Shown here: positions 16,138-24,326 of the stretch, one piece after another
How positions within the stretch are numbered: position 1 is the first letter of the stretch
Layout of the letters: each line of letters starts with the position of its first letter
DNA from: Qiania dongpingensis
GTDB taxonomy: Bacteria; Bacillota; Clostridia; Lachnospirales; Lachnospiraceae
DNA length: 64,000 nt
Direction: 5' to 3'
Assembly (NCBI RefSeq): GCF_014337195.1
Contig: NZ_CP060634.1
Location: 1,922,001 to 1,986,000, forward strand
Position numbers and translations under genes: made by a program
Notes under the pieces: model-generated
Database searches by the model: none
What the model was told of the DNA's origin: nothing
Seen by the model: only the letters and a program-made list of their open reading frames with translations

Positions 16138-17073
16138 CTATAGAAAGGATGTCAGGAAAAATACCAGCGGTATGGTGAGAAGGCTGGCGATGGTAGTCAC
16201 AAAGATGGAAGCGGAGGCGTAATCCTCATCCAGATGATATTGGTGGGCTACGCTGGTGGTAGAAGCCATGACCGGAGTGGAGCAGATGACAGTCAGCAGA
16301 ATGGTCTCAGTCTCCGGCAGGAACCGGCTGGCAACGGCATATACCAGCACAGGCGCGAATATCATACGGACGAGGATCAGGCTGAAAATATTTTTAAGCA
16401 TTGCGGTTGATTTAAGGCTGATGAAACAGAGGCTTGCCCCCAGGTAGATAAGCGCCAGTGGGGTGCTGCAGTTTCCAATGGAAGCGAGGGTATCGCTTAT
16501 GAAGGAAGGAACCGGAAGCTTAATGGAAGTCACGATCAGCCCGAGCAGGATGGAGATGATGACCGGATTGACGAGGTTTCGGAAACCAGAAGACAGTCCT
16601 CTTTCTTTTGTATAGGTAAAGAAGACGATGCCCGCGCTCCACATAAAGATGGTATCGACCGCCGCGCAGATGGGTATGTACTGACGCCCCTCACCGGTGG
16701 CGAACAGCACCATCAGCAGAGGAATGCCGATGAATCCATAGTTGCCGCCCAGATGACAGCCGCGGTGAATATTGGCCAGGGGATATTTCATATGGCATAC
16801 TCGGGAGGAGAGCCAGCCGAGCAGCATCAGAAGGAGGTAAGAAGATACCTGACCGACGATGACAGGGACATAATGCCCCAGGGAAGCGAAGGTGGTCCCG
16901 TTTTCATACATAAGAGAAAATGACAGGCATGGCATGATCACCTTTATGATGAAAGGCGGGAATAAGGAGATATTCTCCTTTGTTATGACGCCGATCTTTG
17001 CGATTAGCACGCCAATACACATGAGCAGGAAAAAACTGCCCATTTTGGGCAGAATGCTGAAAAAGTAATCCAT
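16138..17073 (-). CDS. AEC family transporter (auxin efflux carrier / malate-type permease)
   Basis: The 311-aa protein has about ten hydrophobic segments arranged as two five-helix halves around a polar loop at about 150-170. Members export or import small organic acids; no substrate can be read here. The start follows AGAGG eight bases upstream. The HAD phosphatase gene lies just upstream on the same strand (18-bp gap), so the two are probably co-transcribed. Confidence 0.85.
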   Translation of the reverse strand: MDYFFSILPKMGSFFLLMCIGVLIAKIGVITKENISLFPPFIIKVIMPCLSFSLMYENGTTFASLGHYVPVIVGQVSSYLLLMLLGWLSSRVCHMKYPLANIHRGCHLGGNYGFIGIPLLMVLFATGEGRQYIPICAAVDTIFMWSAGIVFFTYTKERGLSSGFRNLVNPVIISILLGLIVTSIKLPVPSFISDTLASIGNCSTPLALIYLGASLCFISLKSTAMLKNIFSLILVRMIFAPVLVYAVASRFLPETETILLTVICSTPVMASTTSVAHQYHLDEDYASASIFVTTIASLLTIPLVFFLTSFL

Positions 17074-17091
17074 GAGACGAACCTCTTTTCT

Positions 17092-17907
17092 TTACCATTC
17101 TTGTTGGATAAGTCTTTCAATGGCAAGGGCGGCACCGTCTTTGTCGCAGGTGTCTGTCACGTGCTGAGAAAGCTCCATGATGCAGGGCTCCGCGTTGCCC
17201 ATGGCAATCCGGCGTCCGGCAAAGCGGAACATGGAAATATCATTGATGCTGTCGCCGATGACAGCCGTTTCTTCCGGAGAAATATTTAATGCCTGGCAGA
17301 GCACAGCGAGGCCATGGCCCTTGGAGGCCGTGGGACTGTTGAGCTCGATGTTGTCCGGGCCGGAGGCCGACACCGTCAGGGGACAGCGGGATGTGAGCCT
17401 GGCTGTCAGAGCGGCTTTTTCAGACGGAGCGAACAGGATGGCGAATATCTTTTCTACATCTGTCTTTTCCGCAGCTATATAGTCGGCCAGATTATCAACG
17501 CTGCTGCGCAGGAAATAGTCGGTGCTTCCATACCGCGCCACGATGCGCGGATCTGCAGTCTTCAGGTTGGTGCTGCTTCCGTTTAAATGAACGGAGGGCT
17601 GTACGTCGTATTCTTCCAGCAGGCGGAGTATTTCCACGCTCTGCCGCCAGGGTATCAGATCGGTATACATACTGGTCCTGCTTCTGCCGTCCAGGATATT
17701 GGCTCCGTTGGAAGTCAAAAAATAGGAAAATTCTGTTATATCCAGGACTTCCGCCGGTATATCCCTGTAGGAACGCCCTGTGGCGGGAACCACGAGAATG
17801 CCGTTTTTCCGGGCATCCGATACGGCGGAACGGGTCCTGCCGGTAATGGAGCGGTGATCAGACAGGGCAGTTCCGTCCAGATCCAAAGCTATCAGTCTGG
17901 TTGCCAC
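17092..17907 (-). CDS. HAD-superfamily phosphatase, Cof type
   Basis: The 271-aa protein starts with the HAD motif DLDGT (LIALDLDGTALSD). It has SNGANI (motif II region) and ends with the motif IV GDSINDISMF, with a C2B-type cap between, as in Cof/YidA sugar-phosphate phosphatases. I chose the GTG at 17907 because GGAAAGGACG lies upstream and the conserved start follows at once; the reading frame extends to 18159 but that part overlaps the livK promoter. The substrate is not predictable. It precedes the AEC transporter. Confidence 0.85.
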   Translation of the reverse strand: MATRLIALDLDGTALSDHRSITGRTRSAVSDARKNGILVVPATGRSYRDIPAEVLDITEFSYFLTSNGANILDGRSRTSMYTDLIPWRQSVEILRLLEEYDVQPSVHLNGSSTNLKTADPRIVARYGSTDYFLRSSVDNLADYIAAEKTDVEKIFAILFAPSEKAALTARLTSRCPLTVSASGPDNIELNSPTASKGHGLAVLCQALNISPEETAVIGDSINDISMFRFAGRRIAMGNAEPCIMELSQHVTDTCDKDGAALAIERLIQQEW

Positions 17908-18036
17908 GTATTCACGTCCTTTCCAAGTGGATATCTGATATTTTGAAGTTGTTCCGTTTCCATTCTGTATCTTATCACAACTCAGGTGCGGTTTCCACAG
18001 GATTTCAAAAAAATCCAATGAAAAAGGAATTATATC

Positions 18037-18065
18037 TTGACAGTAGAAAGAAAGGGCAGTATTAT
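18037..18065 (+). promoter_or_regulatory. Promoter of the liv operon
   Basis: TTGACA (18037-18042), exactly 17 nt, and TATTAT (18060-18065), 46 bases before livK. Confidence 0.88.
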
Positions 18066-18110
18066 TAGAAACGACATTCGTCTTTCTGGGAGAGACAATT
18101 AGGGAGGAAT

Positions 18111-19295
18111 ATGAAAATGAAAAAGAAAAAAATCTTAAGCTTGATCCTGGCGGCTGCAATGGCAGTGACGGCCTTTGCAGGATGCGGAAAGAAAGAATCT
18201 ACGAAAAATGAAGGCGGCAGCTCCGAAGGGAGCGCAGTATTCAAGATCGGCGGCACAGGTCCTCTGACGGGTGACGCGGCTATCTACGGGACGGCAGTTA
18301 AGAACGGCATGGAGCTGGCAATCAAGGAGATCAATGAGGCCGGCGGTATCAACGGCGCGCAGGTCGAATACAAATTTGAAGACGACGAAGCAGACGCTGA
18401 AAAGGGCGTAAACGCTTATAATACCTTGAAGGACTGGAAAATGCAGATGCTGATCGGGACGACTACCTCCGGCGCCTGCGAGGCGGTTGTGGCAGAGAGC
18501 CACAACGACAACCTGTTCCAGATCACCCCTTCCGGAACATCCATTAATTCCGTGAAGTATGACAACGCGTTCCGTATGTGCTTCTCCGATCCCGCACAGG
18601 GTACGGTTTCCGCACAGTATATTGCGAAAAACAATCTGGCGAAGTCGATCGCGGTCATTTACAACAGCGGAGATACTTATTCCAACGGCATTTATGAGAA
18701 CTTTGCAAAGGAAGCGAAGAACCAGGGCCTGGAGATCGTGGCAGCAGAAGCGTTCACATCTGAGAGCAACAAGGATTTCTCCGTACAGCTTCAGAAAGCA
18801 AAAGATGCCGGAGCAGAAATGGTGTTCCTTCCGATGTATTATACGGAAGCTTCCCTAATTCTGGCAAAAGCAAAGGAAATGGGCTATGCGCCGACCTTCT
18901 TTGGCTGTGACGGCATGGACGGCATTCTCACTCTGGAGAACTTCGATACTTCTCTGGCAGAAGGGCTGATGCTGCTGACACCGTTCTCAGTGGACGCGGA
19001 AGATGAAAAGACTCAGAACTTTGTAAAAGCATACAAGGATGCCTATGGCGAGACCCCGAACCAGTTCGCTGCGGACGCTTATGATTCTGCATATGTCATT
19101 AAGGCGGCGGCAGAAAAGGCCGGGATCAAGCCGGATATGAGCGTGACCGAAATCGGAGACGCAATGAAGAAGGCAATGACGGAGATTGAATTTACCGGTC
19201 TGACCGGAACCGGCATTACCTGGGGCGAAGATGGCGAGCCTACCAAGGAGCCGATTGCAGTGAAGATTGAAAACGGCGCATACGTTTTCATGTAA
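18111..19295 (+). CDS. livK: Branched-chain amino acid ABC transporter, substrate-binding lipoprotein
   Basis: The 394-aa lipoprotein has a signal peptide with lipobox FAGC (Cys25), an acidic linker and a Peripla_BP_6 fold (IGGTGPLTGDAAIYG at the start of the mature domain). It captures leucine, isoleucine, valine or a related ligand at the cell surface for LivHMGF. The ribosome binding site is GGGAGGA. Codon use suggests strong expression. A hairpin between it and livH probably lets this subunit be made in excess. Confidence 0.93.
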   Translation: MKMKKKKILSLILAAAMAVTAFAGCGKKESTKNEGGSSEGSAVFKIGGTGPLTGDAAIYGTAVKNGMELAIKEINEAGGINGAQVEYKFEDDEADAEKGVNAYNTLKDWKMQMLIGTTTSGACEAVVAESHNDNLFQITPSGTSINSVKYDNAFRMCFSDPAQGTVSAQYIAKNNLAKSIAVIYNSGDTYSNGIYENFAKEAKNQGLEIVAAEAFTSESNKDFSVQLQKAKDAGAEMVFLPMYYTEASLILAKAKEMGYAPTFFGCDGMDGILTLENFDTSLAEGLMLLTPFSVDAEDEKTQNFVKAYKDAYGETPNQFAADAYDSAYVIKAAAEKAGIKPDMSVTEIGDAMKKAMTEIEFTGLTGTGITWGEDGEPTKEPIAVKIENGAYVFM

Positions 19296-19309
19296 AATAC
19301 AGTAAAGGC

Positions 19310-19352
19310 GAGGGTGTCTCGAAAGTATGACTTTGGGACACCCCTTCTTTCA
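19310..19352 (+). terminator. Intercistronic attenuator between livK and livH
   Basis: GGGTGTC (19312-19318) pairs with GACACCC (19337-19343), extended by CGAAAG/CTTTGG pairing in the loop, and is followed by a CTTCTTTC tract. Partial termination here would raise livK over the membrane genes. Confidence 0.75.
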
Positions 19353-19378
19353 TTTACGAAAAGTCTGGAGGAGGGCGA

Positions 19379-20260
19379 ATGAGTTTCTTATCCTATTTAA
19401 TCAACGGAGTCAGTTTGGGAAGTGTATATGCGATAATCGCACTGGGATATACCATGGTTTATGGTATCGCCAAGATGCTGAATTTCGCGCATGGAGACAT
19501 TATCATGGTAGGCGGCTATGCGGCTTTTCTGGCTATGGTAAACGCCGGATTGTCTCCTCTGATCGGCGTACTGGTGTCCATTGTGGTATGTACGCTGCTG
19601 GGCGTTGTGATCGAAAGAATCGCATATAAGCCCTTGCGGATGGCCCCGCCCCTCGCGGTGCTGATCACGGCCATCGGCGTCAGCTATTTCCTGCAGAATC
19701 TGGCGCTTCTTCTGTTTGGAGCAGATACAAAGACATTTAAGAGTGTGATTTCCTTTAAGGGAATTTCCCTGGCGGGCGGCGCTCTGCAAATTTCCGGCGT
19801 GACCATCGTGACGATCGCAGCCTGTATCCTGATCGTGGTGGGACTCAGCCTGTTCATCAACAAGACGAGGGCCGGCCAGGCTATGCTCGCGGTGTCTGAA
19901 GACCGGGGAGCGGCGCAGCTCATGGGAATCAATGTGAATAAGACCATAGCGCTCACCTTTGCCATCGGTTCTGCCCTGGCGGCCATAGCAGGCGTGCTTC
20001 TCTGTTCGGCTTATCCGTCCCTGAATCCCTATACCGGAGCGATGCCCGGGATCAAGGCTTTCGTGGCGGCGGTATTCGGTGGAATCGGTTCCGTACCTGG
20101 GGCCATGGTAGGCGGCATCCTGCTGGGTATTATAGAGATTTTGGCCAAGGCTTATATTTCATCTCAGCTGGCTGATGCGATCGTATTTGCCATGCTGATC
20201 ATAATCCTGCTGGTGAAGCCCACCGGGATCTTCGGCAAGAAAATTCAGGAAAAGGTGTAA
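19379..20260 (+). CDS. livH: Branched-chain amino acid ABC transporter permease LivH
   Basis: The 293-aa inner-membrane protein has eight or so hydrophobic segments, the N-terminal LGYTMVYGIAKMLNFAHGD signature of LivH, and the RAGQAMLAVSED cytoplasmic coupling loop. It forms the translocation channel with LivM. Ribosome binding site GGAGG; 12 bp before livM. Confidence 0.95.
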   Translation: MSFLSYLINGVSLGSVYAIIALGYTMVYGIAKMLNFAHGDIIMVGGYAAFLAMVNAGLSPLIGVLVSIVVCTLLGVVIERIAYKPLRMAPPLAVLITAIGVSYFLQNLALLLFGADTKTFKSVISFKGISLAGGALQISGVTIVTIAACILIVVGLSLFINKTRAGQAMLAVSEDRGAAQLMGINVNKTIALTFAIGSALAAIAGVLLCSAYPSLNPYTGAMPGIKAFVAAVFGGIGSVPGAMVGGILLGIIEILAKAYISSQLADAIVFAMLIIILLVKPTGIFGKKIQEKV

Positions 20261-20271
20261 GGAGGGGCGAG

Positions 20272-21339
20272 ATGAGACATTTGCAGAAAACGACGAAAAG
20301 TAATTTCATCACTTATGGCATCGTGATCCTGACTGCGGTCATCATTCAGGTCCTTTCCTCCGCGGGCGCTATTTCCAGCCTTATTGGGGGACTTCTGGTG
20401 CCGCTCTGCGCTTATATGATCCTGGCCATCTCCCTGAACCTGGTAGTGGGGATCCTGGGCGATCTGAGCCTGGGGCATGCAGGTTTTATGTGCGTGGGGG
20501 CTTTTGCCAGCGCGTTCTTTTCTAAAATGACGGTAGGGACGATGCCCGACGGTCTTAGGTTTTTCTTTGCGCTTTTGATCGGCGCGGCGGCGGCAGGCTT
20601 ATTCGGGATCCTCATCGGCATTCCGGTCCTGCGTCTGCGCGGGGATTATCTTGCCATTGTGACGCTGGCTTTTGGGGAAATTATTAAAAATGTTATCAAT
20701 GTGTTTTTCATCGGCAGGGACAGAAACGGGCTGCATTTTTCCATGAAGGATTCCGTAGCGCTTAATCTGGACTCCACCGGCGAGGTCATCGTGAACGGCC
20801 CCCAGGGAATCAACGGGACTCCAAAGGATTCCACGTTTCTGATAGGCATGCTCCTGCTTTTGATCGCGCTGATCATCATATTGAATCTGATCAATTCCAG
20901 AGCGGGCCGGGCGATCATGTCCATAAGAGACGACAGGATCGCGGCGGAATCCATAGGCATCAATATCACGAAATTCAAGCTCATGGCATTTTCCATATCC
21001 GCGGCTCTGGCGGGAGTGGCAGGCGTTTTGTACGCTCATAACCTGTCGTCCCTGGTGGCGTCGCCCAAGAGTTTTGGCTATAATATGTCCATCATGATAC
21101 TGGTATTTGTGGTGCTGGGCGGTATCGGAAATATACGGGGCTCTTTGATCGCGGCGTTTATCCTGACCCTGCTTCCGGAGATGCTCAGAGGGCTATCCAA
21201 TTACCGTATGCTGATCTATGCTATTGTCCTGATTCTGATGATGATCTTTAACTGGAGCAAGGGAGGCGGCCGCCTGAAAGAAATGCTGGCGGAACGTCTG
21301 CGCGGACTCAGAAAACCCCGTACAAAGGAGGTTAAGTGA
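20272..21339 (+). CDS. livM: Branched-chain amino acid ABC transporter permease LivM
   Basis: The 355-aa permease shows the SLGHAGFMCVGAF motif and the coupling segment RAGRAIMSIRDD typical of LivM, with a short basic C-terminal tail. Ribosome binding site GGAGGGG. It is the second channel subunit. Its stop nearly abuts livG, whose ribosome binding site lies in the livM end. Confidence 0.95.
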   Translation: MRHLQKTTKSNFITYGIVILTAVIIQVLSSAGAISSLIGGLLVPLCAYMILAISLNLVVGILGDLSLGHAGFMCVGAFASAFFSKMTVGTMPDGLRFFFALLIGAAAAGLFGILIGIPVLRLRGDYLAIVTLAFGEIIKNVINVFFIGRDRNGLHFSMKDSVALNLDSTGEVIVNGPQGINGTPKDSTFLIGMLLLLIALIIILNLINSRAGRAIMSIRDDRIAAESIGINITKFKLMAFSISAALAGVAGVLYAHNLSSLVASPKSFGYNMSIMILVFVVLGGIGNIRGSLIAAFILTLLPEMLRGLSNYRMLIYAIVLILMMIFNWSKGGGRLKEMLAERLRGLRKPRTKEVK

Positions 21340-21340
21340 T

Positions 21341-22099
21341 ATGGCGCTGTTAGAGGTAAAAAACCTGGGCATTTCCTTCGGAGGCCTCCGCGCGGTAAAT
21401 GCGTTTGAGGTAAAAATAGAAAAAGGTCAGCTGTACGGGCTGATCGGTCCAAACGGAGCCGGCAAGACGACGATCTTTAACCTTTTAACGGGCGTATATA
21501 AGCCTACGGAAGGGATCATAAAGCTGGACGGGGTGGATATAACCAGAAAGAAAGCCATCGAGATCAATAAGGCGGGCATTGCCCGAACCTTTCAGAATAT
21601 CAGACTGTTTAAGAACCTTTCCGTATTGGATAACGTGAAGGCAGGTCTGCACAATAATTATTCCTATTCTACCATTGAAGGGCTTCTGCGGCTTCCGCGG
21701 TATTTCAAAGTGGAAAAAGAGATGAATGAAAAAGCCATGGAGCTTTTAAAGGTGTTTGATCTGGACAAAGAAGCTGAATATAAAGCATCCAACCTTCCCT
21801 ACGGGAAACAGAGAAAGCTGGAGATTGCCCGGGCGCTTGCCACGAATCCCAAGCTGCTTCTTCTGGATGAGCCGGCGGCGGGCATGAACCCCAATGAGAC
21901 GGAAGAACTGATGCAGACGATCAAGTTTGTCCAGAAAGAGTTTGAGATGACGATTCTGTTGATAGAACATGATATGAAGCTGGTAAGCGGTATCTGTGAA
22001 GAAGTGACAGTCTTAAATTTCGGTGAGATCCTCTGTCAGGGCGAGACAAAGGCTGTTCTGAACGATCCGCAGGTGATCACAGCATATCTGGGTGAATAG
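21341..22099 (+). CDS. livG: Branched-chain amino acid ABC transporter ATP-binding protein LivG
   Basis: The 252-aa ATPase has Walker A GPNGAGKTT, a signature region reading LPYGKQRKLEIARAL (a normal LivG variant of LSGGQ), Walker B LLLLDEPAAGMN and H-loop EHD. It energises LivHM import. Ribosome binding site AAGGAGG. Confidence 0.95.
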   Translation: MALLEVKNLGISFGGLRAVNAFEVKIEKGQLYGLIGPNGAGKTTIFNLLTGVYKPTEGIIKLDGVDITRKKAIEINKAGIARTFQNIRLFKNLSVLDNVKAGLHNNYSYSTIEGLLRLPRYFKVEKEMNEKAMELLKVFDLDKEAEYKASNLPYGKQRKLEIARALATNPKLLLLDEPAAGMNPNETEELMQTIKFVQKEFEMTILLIEHDMKLVSGICEEVTVLNFGEILCQGETKAVLNDPQVITAYLGE

Positions 22100-22111
22100 G
22101 AGGAGCAGGAC

Positions 22112-22822
22112 ATGGCATTGCTGGAGGTTAAAGATTTACAGGTATATTATGGCATGATTCAGGCTCTGAAAGGGATTTCCTTTGAGGTAGGCCAGGGGGA
22201 GGTCATAGCGCTCATTGGCGCCAACGGAGCGGGGAAGACCACCACTCTTCACGCTGTCACCGGCCTGCTTCCGAAGAAAGCGGGGACGGTCACGCTGGGC
22301 GGCAGGGATATTACGAAAATCCCTCCCCATAAAATAGTAGAGATGGGCATGGCTCATGTGCCGGAAGGCCGGCGGGTGTTCGCGCACCTTTCTGTGTACC
22401 AGAATCTGAAGATGGGAGCCTATATCAGAAGAGAGAAGGAAGAATTCAGCCGCAACCTGGAGATGGTCTATCAGAAATTTCCGCGTCTGAAGGAACGGCG
22501 CAATCAGCCGGCAGGGACTCTGTCAGGCGGAGAGCAGCAGATGCTGGCCATGGGGCGGGCGCTGATGTCCCAGCCGAAGATTCTTTTGATGGATGAGCCC
22601 TCCATGGGACTTTCTCCTATCTTTGTGAACGAGATATTTAAGATCATTGAAGAAGTGAGCGCTGCCGGCACCACCGTGCTCTTGGTGGAGCAGAATGCGA
22701 AAAAGGCGCTGTCCATAGCAGACCGGGCATATGTTCTGGAGACTGGAAATATCGTACTAAGCGGCAATGCCCGGGAGCTTTTAAACGATGAATCCATAAA
22801 GAAAGCATATTTAGGTGAGTAA
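22112..22822 (+). CDS. livF: Branched-chain amino acid ABC transporter ATP-binding protein LivF
   Basis: The 236-aa ATPase has Walker A GANGAGKTT, signature LSGGEQQMLAMGRAL, Walker B ILLMDEPSMGLSP and the usual LLVEQNA H-loop region in which Gln replaces His, normal for LivF. It pairs with LivG. The ribosome binding site is GGAGGAG. Confidence 0.95.
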   Translation: MALLEVKDLQVYYGMIQALKGISFEVGQGEVIALIGANGAGKTTTLHAVTGLLPKKAGTVTLGGRDITKIPPHKIVEMGMAHVPEGRRVFAHLSVYQNLKMGAYIRREKEEFSRNLEMVYQKFPRLKERRNQPAGTLSGGEQQMLAMGRALMSQPKILLMDEPSMGLSPIFVNEIFKIIEEVSAAGTTVLLVEQNAKKALSIADRAYVLETGNIVLSGNARELLNDESIKKAYLGE

Positions 22823-22835
22823 AGGGGGCTTGGCC

Positions 22836-23453
22836 ATGGAGAAAGTGGTTATTACCATTGCGCGGCAGTATGGAAGCGGCGGAAAGACCATCGGAAAGAT
22901 GCTGGCAAAGGATATGGGGATTCCTTTTTATGACAGAGAGGTGCTGGAAATGGCCTCGGAGGACAGCGGAATCCATGTACGGCTTTTCGGGGCCGCGGAT
23001 GAAAGGCTGAGACCGTCTGCAAAGCTCATGGGAGCCAAGGTCTACCGCGGAGAGCTGATCGAGCCGGAGGACAGAGATTTCATATCCAATGACAATCTGT
23101 TCAACTATACGGCAAAGACCATCAAGAAGCTGGCGGAGGAGCAGTCCTGTGTCATCATCGGACGCTGCGCGGATTTTATATTAAAAGATTTCCCCAATGT
23201 GGCCAGTGTGTTTGTCCATGCGCCGGAGGAGTTCTGTCTGGAGCAGGCGATGGAGCGGAACAGTATGACTATTAAGGAAATGAAAAAATTTATTGAGCGC
23301 ACCGATAAGTACAGAGGAGATTTTTATAAGCATTATACCGGCCATGAATGGCAGGATCTGCGAAATTACGACCTGTGCCTGAACAGTGGAAAACTGGGAT
23401 TTGAAAAATGTGTAGAGGAGATCAAAGCATATTTGAGGGTCCGTTTTTCATAA
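22836..23453 (+). CDS. Cytidylate kinase-like family protein
   Basis: The 205-aa protein begins ITIARQYGSGGKTIGKMLA, a P-loop of the cytidylate-kinase-like family (AAA-type NMP kinase fold). Residues IIGRCADFIL and a lid-like ERTDKYRGDFY follow. It is not the housekeeping Cmk; members occur often in Lachnospiraceae beside transporters and have no settled substrate. ATG 22836 follows AAAGGGGG; a GTG at 22815 overlaps livF. It is probably co-transcribed with liv and ends the operon before a terminator. Confidence 0.78.
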   Translation: MEKVVITIARQYGSGGKTIGKMLAKDMGIPFYDREVLEMASEDSGIHVRLFGAADERLRPSAKLMGAKVYRGELIEPEDRDFISNDNLFNYTAKTIKKLAEEQSCVIIGRCADFILKDFPNVASVFVHAPEEFCLEQAMERNSMTIKEMKKFIERTDKYRGDFYKHYTGHEWQDLRNYDLCLNSGKLGFEKCVEEIKAYLRVRFS

Positions 23454-23520
23454 AGGACTGTCCTGCGGCAGGAGATCAGTAAAAAAGGATGACGGCGGCG
23501 GAAAAATGAGTTATGATAAG

Positions 23521-23548
23521 AGGGGACTGTGAGGAACAGTCCCCTTTT
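23521..23548 (+). terminator. Intrinsic terminator after the liv operon
   Basis: AGGGGACTGT pairs with ACAGTCCCCT around GAGGA and is followed by TTT. Confidence 0.85.
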
Positions 23549-23590
23549 CGATATTTTTGAACAAGGTATGATTGGATGAGGAGGGATTTC

Positions 23591-24295
23591 ATGGCATCTT
23601 TTGTGGAGCTGGTACATGTGAAAAAAACCTACCGGATGGGGGAAGTGGTCATTAAAGCAGTGGATGATATGAGCTTTTCCATCGAAAGAGGAGAATTCGT
23701 GGTGGTAGTGGGGCCCAGCGGCGCGGGGAAGACCACCGTATTGAATATACTGGGAGGCATGGATAAGGCGTCTGAGGGTCGGGTGCTGGTGGACGGAACG
23801 GACGTGGCGGCATTTGATAATAAAAAGATGACCAGATTCCGCCGGGAAGACATCGGCTTTGTATTTCAGTTTTATAACCTGGTACAGAACCTGACCGCAC
23901 TGGAGAATGTAGAGCTGGCGCTCCAGATATGCAAGGATCATCTGGATGCGGAGGAGATTCTGAAGGAAGTAGGATTGGGAGAACGTATGGATAATTTTCC
24001 GTCTCAGCTTTCAGGCGGTGAGCAGCAGCGGGTTTCCATAGCCAGGGCGCTGGCCAAGAATCCGAAGCTTCTGCTGTGTGATGAGCCGACGGGCGCTTTG
24101 GACTACCAGACCGGAAAATCCATACTGAAGCTTTTGCAGGACACCTGCCGGGAAAGGGGAATGACCGTGATCGTCATAACGCATAACTCTGCGCTGACTC
24201 CCATGGCCGACCGGGTGATCAAGATAAAGAACGGCCGTGTATCCCGAATTACGGTAAACGAGAATCCAACTCCTGTCGAAGACATAGAGTGGTAA
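23591..24295 (+). CDS. ABC exporter ATP-binding protein (LolD/MacB/FtsE-like)
   Basis: The 234-aa ATPase has Walker [10 protein letters not shown], signature [15 protein letters not shown], Walker [13 protein letters not shown] and H-loop THN. The sequence [19 protein letters not shown] is typical of the MacB/LolD class. It pairs with the FtsX-type permease 31 bp downstream. ATG 23591 follows AGGAGGG; an in-frame ATG at 23576 overlaps that ribosome binding site. Confidence 0.92.
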   Translation: MASFVELVHVKKTYRMGEVVIKAVDDMSFSIERGEFVVVVGPSGAGKTTVLNILGGMDKASEGRVLVDGTDVAAFDNKKMTRFRREDIGFVFQFYNLVQNLTALENVELALQICKDHLDAEEILKEVGLGERMDNFPSQLSGGEQQRVSIARALAKNPKLLLCDEPTGALDYQTGKSILKLLQDTCRERGMTVIVITHNSALTPMADRVIKIKNGRVSRITVNENPTPVEDIEW

Positions 24296-24326
24296 AAAAC
24301 AATAGATAACTGGAGATGTCAGATAG

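Noticed and set aside
17908..18159. N-terminal extension of the HAD phosphatase
   Set aside because: It overlaps the livK promoter and start; the conserved HAD motif follows the GTG at 17907 at once.
22836..23453. Housekeeping cytidylate kinase
   Set aside because: The P-loop and length fit the cytidylate-kinase-like family, not canonical Cmk, and the context is a transporter operon.
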